The translations under genes were made by a program, and so were the position numbers. Below, piece by piece: positions 58,401 to 64,000 of a DNA stretch of 64,000 bases. Below the pieces are notes generated by a model that worked only from the letters and a program-made list of their open reading frames with translations, did no database searches and had not been told where the DNA came from. Source of the DNA: Sipunculus nudus (Eukaryota > Annelida > Sipuncula > Golfingiida > Sipunculidae); the NCBI GenBank assembly GCA_026874595.1, contig CM049320.1, forward strand, positions 11,435,964 to 11,499,963, in the 5' to 3' direction. Every line of letters begins with the position of its first letter. Within the stretch, counting starts at the first letter, position 1.

Positions 58401-60029
58401 TGATATTTGGTAGGCTTTTCTTCAATTGGAGCACGTGAAAATACGTCATATATTTCTTCTGTATTATTTTTTATTACTTTTATCACCAGTAACTGCAGTG
58501 TTCAGGTCTTTCTCCATAACATTTGTATCCTTTCTTTTTTTTTTTATTACTAAAAAAGGTTCGAGAAAATGTTGAAGAAAAGACAGGAGCAGAGGCGACA
58601 AAGATTTTGGAAAAGAAAAGAAAGGTAAGTGTCGAATTGACAGTATTTGTTACAATAAAGGTGTGAAACGAGAAAATATTAATATTGTAAATACATGCAT
58701 TTTACCAAATTTCAGGGCCAGGAATATAACATATATACCGACAATTTATATTTAGCGTACATATTTATTTACCTATATTGTTAGATTTCATGCTATCTTG
58801 ATCTTACTTTGCATCTAAATCAATATACCTGCTCTGAATACACGTTACAAAATGTTTTGTTTTTGTATACTCAGCAGAACGACTAAGTATAAGCACTAAG
58901 TATACTTAGCCCTTGATTCTGTCTGCCATTGAGTAATGTTACGCCTTGATTCGAGCAGTATTTGTGAAAATAAACGTGAAATAGCATTAATGTATTTCCT
59001 GTAACAGCTTTGAGTGTATCCAGGCGATACATTGTCTTGAACGATAAACATTTACATGCACTCGTGTTTATGTCATTCAAGTAATACCTGCTTATATTAG
59101 ATAAAAGTTGTTTTACTCTACTTGTAAATTTTCTAATATTTAATATGTCTTAACTCGGATGTGTCCAGTCCACTATAGTATCAATCCAATATAAATTTTG
59201 TTATTTACTCAGTAGTGTCCCCGATGTGCTCTTTCAATCTTCTAATATAAGTTCTCATAATATCTTGGATATATATGTCCATATTGGATGTATCACTGCC
59301 TTAATCAAATTTACGACATAAATAATATATGGATTAATATACTTAAAAATGAAATAACATACATGGCTAGCATATAATTTCCCTTGCATATTGGGGAAAT
59401 TCTCGCTCTTTGTAGTTGACTATCTAGCTGTTTATTTACCATCATCTAGGAGACTGATGGAATCAGCGACTGGAATTAATATAGTTTTATCCTCACTGCA
59501 TTTATTATTTGTGTCCTGTCAGAAGACCTCTTCAGTCTTGTCTGACGACATATTCAAAGTAAAAGTTATTAAAATTTAATTGGAATTGGAAAACCGGCAT
59601 TTGTGACTCAAGGTAGAGCGCAGGACTTAAAGCCGGGAAACTGTAAGTTCCAATTTATCGGTGTGTACAAAAAAAACTCAAATGGACCACTCAAAACCGT
59701 ATGAGACCATCTGTGGTGATGGCGTAACCAGTGATTCTCTGGACTCCTGATACGTCTGCATTCATCAATTCAGACCCCTTATCCACCCCTCAACACCTAT
59801 ACTAGTAGAATCTTGACCAGATGTGCTGTAGGCAAACATTATATCCTTTATATTACTGAATGAAACAAAATCCAAAATGTTATTACGTTAAATTTAATTG
59901 TCATATTTATGTACTTATTAGGCAAAGAAGGCGAAAGATGATAAGGTTGAAGAGGAAGACGCGTTTGTTCAAACTACTCACAACATTGACTTCCTGAAGA
60001 AACGATTTTATATATTCCCCGGTATATAA
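51444..60029 (+). CDS. Gene 2: Neuralized (NHR)-caspase fusion, N-terminus not found
   Basis: Join 51444-51537, 53103-53530, 53865-53951, 54177-54274, 55177-55329, 56411-56648, 57160-57300, 58227-58336, 58559-58624, 59922-60029. After two leading bases the frame runs 506 codons to TAA. Residues of about 7-165 form a Neuralized homology repeat, then comes an acidic linker, then caspase p20 (MAHGG, QTCMGG) and p10 ending YIFPGI. NHR domains bind protein partners in Neuralized E3 ligases and NEURL4. Caspases are Asp-specific proteases. What the fusion does is unknown, but substrate or complex targeting is a reasonable guess. Shared exon lengths and phases with gene 1 show tandem duplication. The first exon found starts in phase 1, so at least one upstream coding exon is missing. 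The gene sits between two direct repeats of a 2.4 kb element. Confidence 0.87.
51528..52495 (+). repeat. Minisatellite whose unit contains the exon A 5' splice site
   Basis: About 0.97 kb of 40-45 bp units of the type CTCCTCAGATGATAAAATCA then GTGAGATCTGAATAGTCAAATTA. A higher-order block beginning ATGAAAATATCAATGAGATC recurs near 51557, 51858 and 52071. GATCTGAGTAAGT, which is the true exon A donor with its flanks, recurs near 51828, 52042, 52298 and 52471. The array therefore seems to have grown out of the exon-intron junction. Confidence 0.85.
53103..53530 (+). CDS. Gene 2 exon B: body of NHR domain (NEURL4-like)
   Basis: Acceptor TTTCTTTTAG and donor TCAG|GTAATT, phase 2-1, about 142 codons. 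Recognisable NHR text includes GIVLTSRTLRSGEMFEVEIE, WASFIKLGLCAHDPARTDLP, GTWYMAGTDVLHNGK, GDRIGASRKPDGSLHFYFNG and YGILDLFGRGVLKASII. The GTW...G..VL..GK, YG..L..L..GDR.G and LYGILDLFG signatures fit the NHR repeats of NEURL4 better than those of Neuralized itself. No RING finger follows, so this is not an E3 ligase exon. Confidence 0.92.
53865..53951 (+). CDS. Gene 2 exon C: acidic linker
   Basis: Acceptor TTCAATAG, donor TCAG|GTGTTT, phase 1-1, 29 codons. DPVNLTTELPLEAVGLDAEP is acidic and probably disordered. It is equivalent in place and phase to gene 1 exon 4. Confidence 0.78.
54177..54274 (+). CDS. Gene 2 exon D: end of linker
   Basis: Acceptor ATCCGCCAG, donor TCCAAG|GTGAGA, phase 1-0. 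The end, NLQACTKAFYNMVKSK, aligns with gene 1 exon 5 (NIRPCTREFYENVKHK). Confidence 0.85.
55177..55329 (+). CDS. Gene 2 exon E: caspase p20, first half
   Basis: 153 nt, phase 0-0. SYDVIGKEKGRVLIINMTEN is followed by RDGCEEDRRTMKQLFKDLGY. The Arg expected in the S1 pocket is present in NRDGC. Donor TCA|GTAAGT. Confidence 0.92.
55390..55460 (+). repeat. (AT)n microsatellite in gene 2
   Basis: About 35 AT units, 60 bp after the exon E donor. Confidence 0.97.
56411..56648 (+). CDS. Gene 2 exon F: p20 with catalytic His and Cys
   Basis: Phase 0-1. IFVILMAHGG holds the His, and NKPKVFIIQTCMGG holds the Cys. The pentapeptide is QTCMG where caspases usually have QACxG; the nucleophile itself is intact. 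Acceptor ATTTAG, donor GGGAG|GTAAGT. Confidence 0.92.
57160..57300 (+). CDS. Gene 2 exon G: p20-p10 linker and start of p10
   Basis: Phase 1-1, 47 codons, three shorter than gene 1. It begins GLLDEGILSRNFGTPPPESQ, has Asp residues in SQSDSLVTGD that could be the processing site, and ends DCLFAFSTMP. Acceptor TGTATCAG, donor T|GTAAGT. Confidence 0.9.
58227..58336 (+). CDS. Gene 2 exon H: p10 substrate-binding region
   Basis: 110 nt, phase 1-0. YQASRNRFDGSVFLNEIDVV aligns with Y.SWR....GSWFI. The Arg is kept and the Trp is replaced by Ser. Acceptor ATTATTTCAG, donor ATG|GTAAGT. Confidence 0.9.
58559..58624 (+). CDS. Gene 2 exon I: charged helix of p10
   Basis: 66 nt, phase 0-0, acceptor CTAAAAAAG, donor AAAG|GTAAGT. 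VRENVEEKTGAEATKILEKK ends RK, the first half of a very basic stretch that continues in the last exon. Gene 1 has no intron at this point. Confidence 0.85.
59922..60029 (+). CDS. Gene 2 exon J: p10 C-terminus and stop
   Basis: Acceptor TACTTATTAG. AKKAKDDKVEEEDA is followed by FVQTTHNIDFLKKRFYIFPG, I and TAA. The joined KKRKAKKAK run looks like a monopartite nuclear localisation signal. The final strand is the usual caspase C-terminus. Confidence 0.9.
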   Translation, partial: AKKAKDDKVEEEDAFVQTTHNIDFLKKRFYIFPGI

Positions 60030-60598
60030 ACAAGTGTATATTTTACACAAGAACAGTAAATTCATTTTCGAAGGGATTCTGATAAAAGCATTTTTCTATA
60101 TACCAAACGTGTCGGGACGACTAGCAGGTACTGACTAAACAATGGACAATTTCATGAGGTAATTTATGTTAAGCCGAATGTAATCCCATGGAAAAATGAT
60201 CCTACGAGAAAGGAACGTTCCATTATCACATACAAATGCATAATGTTATCAGGATAGACAGTTCATGACGAATATTTACATTAGCTTTATCATTATCATT
60301 ATAATAATTATTATTATTACCAGATGCACCCTTTAAAATGGTTCTAAGATAGTTCTAAAATTATTTTAAGCATGCGCTTTTCACATGGACTTTTTGGGTG
60401 GTTCACGTACATGATATAAATATACCTTGTGCTTGAAACCCCCTCTCTTACAATATCAACAAAGAATGGCAAACTATGTTATTGGAGACATCACACAATG
60501 AAACACGATTTGTTATTATTATTATTATTATTATTTTCATTATTGCATATATGTTCTATTCAAATCTATACATAAATTTAGTCCTGTAATTCCATGTA

Positions 60599-63022
60599 TT
60601 TTTAGCTCAGCTGACTTTCAGTCATGCTGGGCTATAGCGATGGGTCTTTGTCCGTCGTCCTTCCGTCTGTCCGTCCGGCCGTCCGGCCGGCCGTCCGTCC
60701 GTTAGCAGGGCACAAATCGTAACCGTAGGGGCTAGGGCCATGAACCCTATGCAGTCTTAGAGGTTATAAAAAGATCTCCTTGCAAACCTGAAATTAGGTC
60801 ACTGCGACCTATATTCTCGAAGTTATGGGGTGTGTTTGCACCCCCCAGAAATAACTCTTTGAGACAAAATTTTCATCCCAAACCTCACCTACCAACAGGG
60901 GAAGAACCATAATTTTTTTTAGGTCAAAAGGTCAAAGGTCAAGGTAACAGGAGCCTCTTCTTTGAAAAGCCTGTGGATGCATTTTAAGCCAACCCTTTCA
61001 TCCCAATACTTTGATTTTTCACATATAGCTCACCTACTAAGTTGGAGAAGAATCCTATAGATTTAGAGGTCACAAGGTCAAAGGTCAGGGTCACAGGATC
61101 CACTTCTTTGAAAAGGTTGTGGACACATTTCAAGCTAGACTTTTCATTCCAAACCTTCCAGCACTGATATCGCTTCTCTGCCAACAGGGGAAAAGACCTG
61201 TTGATTTTGAGGTCAAAGGTCAAGTTCACAGCACCCACTTCTTGCGTGGAGTCATTTTCAGGCAAACTTTTCAATCTGTACCTTCCATCTGTCATATATG
61301 GCTTACCTAACAATAAGGGAAGAAGCCTATTGATGTTGAGGTCAAAAAGTCAAAGGTCAAGGTCACAATATTTAATTGTTCTAAATGCTTGTGAGCATAT
61401 TTCAAGTGTAACTGTTCAACCCAAAGCTTCAGTCTTTCACATATGCCACATCTATGCATCACTCAGTTTGACTCAAACTTCATATTTATGGGTCTTTTTG
61501 CTTGAATAAATAACTTATTGATTTTGGGGTCAGCTGGTCAGCAGGTTAAAGGTTGCAGGTCAAAGTTATTCACCCATTGGTTGCCAAGTAATTACACAAG
61601 ATTTAAGTGGTTAGTAGTTACCCATCATTTAGAAAGAATCCAGTTGATATATGGGCAAAAGGCCAAGGTCATAGGTCAGGGATGTTCACAATTACTTATT
61701 TTATAGACCATCTCTATTTTTCTTGTATATATAACCATCCCACTCCAGCTGGTACATCTCCCTGTGTGGCTGTAATTGTGAGTGACACTGGTGACATATG
61801 ACTCCCTTTTGTATCAGCCTATTAAGTGATAAGGCTCAGTGATAAGTACCTCGTTACTTCATAACAAAAACACTGTTGTCAGAATGCTTCAGCCAGGCAT
61901 TAAGACTATGAGAGTATAGTATTAAGGTTTAGCTACTGATTTATAAGATGATGGGAACATTTTGCAGTTTATTTTATTGAATCCTAGCAATAAACTTAGT
62001 TTCCTAGATATCTGAATATTTTAATATATATCACCACATATAAAAGCAAGTGTTTGTTCTCATAATATGTGGATGTGTACCTTGATTTAGGATGGCTTTT
62101 TGTTTTATTTCAAGACTCTTAGTCATGCTTTCTGCATTTCTTTTCTTTCGGGTTTGGCAGTTTACCTACCCTGCTGACCCCATTGAAAAGCAGAGTGATA
62201 ATAAAAAATATTGGACTTACACTTTTTACAATTGCATATCTATAAATCTGATATGAGGGCCTGGACATGCCTTTTGAATTATTTTGGGCATTCATTACTG
62301 GATAATTTGCCCAAGTTTGGTCTCTTATTGGAGAATGTGGGATATCAAATGTCATACTTGTCAGAAATCCATAATGTCTGCCAGTTAGCCACCTTAGAAA
62401 TTCTTTCTTCAGTGCAGTTTCAGTAATTTTTCTTTAATGTTTGGTCCGATTTAGAGAATGTTTGTTGTCTGATTTCAGACTTGTCAGAAGTCCAATATGG
62501 CCACCAGGCAACCATCTTTTAATTCCTTTTGATCATATTATCTCAAGAACAGTTAAAGTGAATGCAGTTTGATGTATATTTATGTAATCTTGTAAAGGAT
62601 TGGGTCAAATATTTCTGAATAAATATTACCATCATTTATAAAAGTGCAGTACAGTTGGCTTGTATTGAATAAAAATTCATACAGAAGCACCTGTTTCTCA
62701 ATAATTCTTGCATGTATTTCCTTGATTTTTGCTATATATTTTGATCTTATATTTTCCCTTTGTGGTGTTCCTTTGAGACTGACAGGTTTCAAGCAAGCTG
62801 TTGGAATAGTTCCTGATAGCTTAACAATCATGCATTTTCCTCAGACCATCAATTCACTGTGTTTTAACCAGACATAGGTGATATATATTTCTGTTGTCAT
62901 AGAAAATTTTCAACAAATTGGCAAATTGGTTCTTCAAAATTTGACTGGAAGTTGTGAATCTCAGTCCATGATGTCACAGGTCATGCTTGGCAGCTGAGCA
63001 TCATGACCCATGGGTCACTTGT
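60599..63022 (+). mobile_element. 2.4 kb repeat element, copy 2 (downstream of gene 2)
   Basis: It has the same termini and internal order as 48490-50923. Clear differences are a ~20-bp deletion near 60885, fewer CCGGCCGT units near 60680, and an extra ~9 bp near 62645. It begins 570 bp after the gene 2 stop codon. The high similarity of the two copies suggests a recent insertion, duplication or gene conversion. Confidence 0.85.
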
Positions 63023-64000
63023 TTAACGATGTGATCCGTATTTCTTTACCAAGAGGCAATACAGGAGAAAACTCTCAGGAATACATGCATACCATATTTT
63101 TATTCAACCTATGATGACAAATAAATGCTATATACATATATATCTTTACATATATATATATATATCTCTGATCTTTGTGCAATTTCAGTTGTACTATATG
63201 CCTGATTTTAAAGATGAATGAATAGTTAGAGTAAACTATGATCTCTTTATTTTATCAATATATATTATTGAACTGTCTCAGTATATACCTAATATCCAGA
63301 AGCCCACATGATATGATTGTGATCTAATAAAGTAACCCTTTTCACACAAACTGCATTGTTTTAAAGACCTCGCATGTTGTGAATTCCCACGTTGGTCTGG
63401 TTTATAAATAATACTTTCATGATACAACTAACACTTGACAAAAGAAAGCAATCTCAGATCGCATACCCCCACCAACGTCCATATCCGCATCAAGACCGGC
63501 CCCGAAATCTCGCCAAGATCCCACCATTCCACATTCATTCAGTTAAATTGCATTTTGAAACAAGGAAACATGAAAATATCTATTAAGTTCCGTGAAAACC
63601 ACTGAGCTCGTTTTAGGATTAAATGGAGTGAAAACTAATAAAATGTCCATAGCTATGGTTTTGTACATACTCTTACTGATATTTAGTGCAGCCAAGCTGT
63701 GCCGTGACGCCTTGCGGGGTCTGATATCTATATAATAATAATAATAATAATAATAATACCTCAGTGTGTTGTGTTAGGCTGTCACGGGTTCAGAAAAAAA
63801 TGCTAAGCTGAATTATGTACTGCCTTTATTCTTCAAATAAGAGTGCGTTATCCATTATTTACATGAATACTGAGGTGTTATCCATAAATTTGCAATTATA
63901 TGTGAAACGACCCTAATGACACCGTGGTATTCGCGTTAAAAATACAAAAAAAATAAACTTTTAATACCAACAATTTCTTTACAGGAAGCATCTCAAGTGT
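63023..64000. other. Downstream flank; possible acceptor at the very end
   Basis: AT-rich with simple repeats. The last bases, TTTCTTTACAG then GAAGCATCTCAAGTGT, look like a splice acceptor followed by an exon that leaves the window. Too little is left to judge. Confidence 0.25.
63732..63758 (+). repeat. (TAA)n microsatellite
   Basis: About nine ATA units. Confidence 0.95.

Overview
This is a 64 kb piece of an animal nuclear genome. It is AT-rich, has exons of 30-430 bp separated by long introns, is full of (AT)n runs, minisatellites and decayed transposons, and shows no bacterial-style operons. The style of the repeats (long elements full of GGTCAAAGGTCAAGGTCA-like text), a C-type-lectin receptor relic and an expanded caspase family suggest a lophotrochozoan, most likely a mollusc such as a bivalve. 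That assignment is inference from style, not from a species marker.

The two well-supported genes are tandem caspase paralogues on the + strand. Gene 1 (22,016-38,872, ten coding exons, 435 codons plus stop) is a classic initiator layout: an N-terminal CARD, a linker, then p20 and p10 with the His-Gly and QACMG active-site motifs. Its exon lengths sum to an exact multiple of three. Gene 2 (51,444-60,029, ten exons found, 506 codons plus stop, N-terminus not found) keeps the same caspase exons and intron phases. In front of the linker it carries a complete Neuralized homology repeat (NHR) most like those of NEURL4, where gene 1 has its CARD. A Neuralized-caspase fusion is an architecture I do not know from described caspases, and it is the main discovery candidate here. 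The NHR is a symmetric phase 1-1 exon module, so exon shuffling could have put it there. Gene 1's CARD also ends in phase 1, so a CARD-NHR-caspase transcript would be in frame.

Layout: 0-11 kb holds repeats and little recognisable coding sequence. 11.0-14.1 kb (minus strand) holds the broken exons of a C-type-lectin-like receptor. 16.3-16.6 kb is a LINE reverse-transcriptase relic. 21.7 kb is a minisatellite just before the CARD start codon. 22-39 kb is gene 1, with introns holding pogo-like elements and a 2 kb 37-bp minisatellite. 39-48 kb is mostly intergenic, with a probable solo LTR and one orphan exon-like block. 48.5-50.9 kb and 60.6-63.0 kb are two nearly identical, same-orientation 2.4 kb repeats that bracket gene 2. 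The first intron seen in gene 2 holds a ~1 kb minisatellite whose unit includes the gene's own 5' splice site.

Exon boundaries were read by eye from splice signals, reading frame and agreement between the two paralogues. No search or gene predictor was run.
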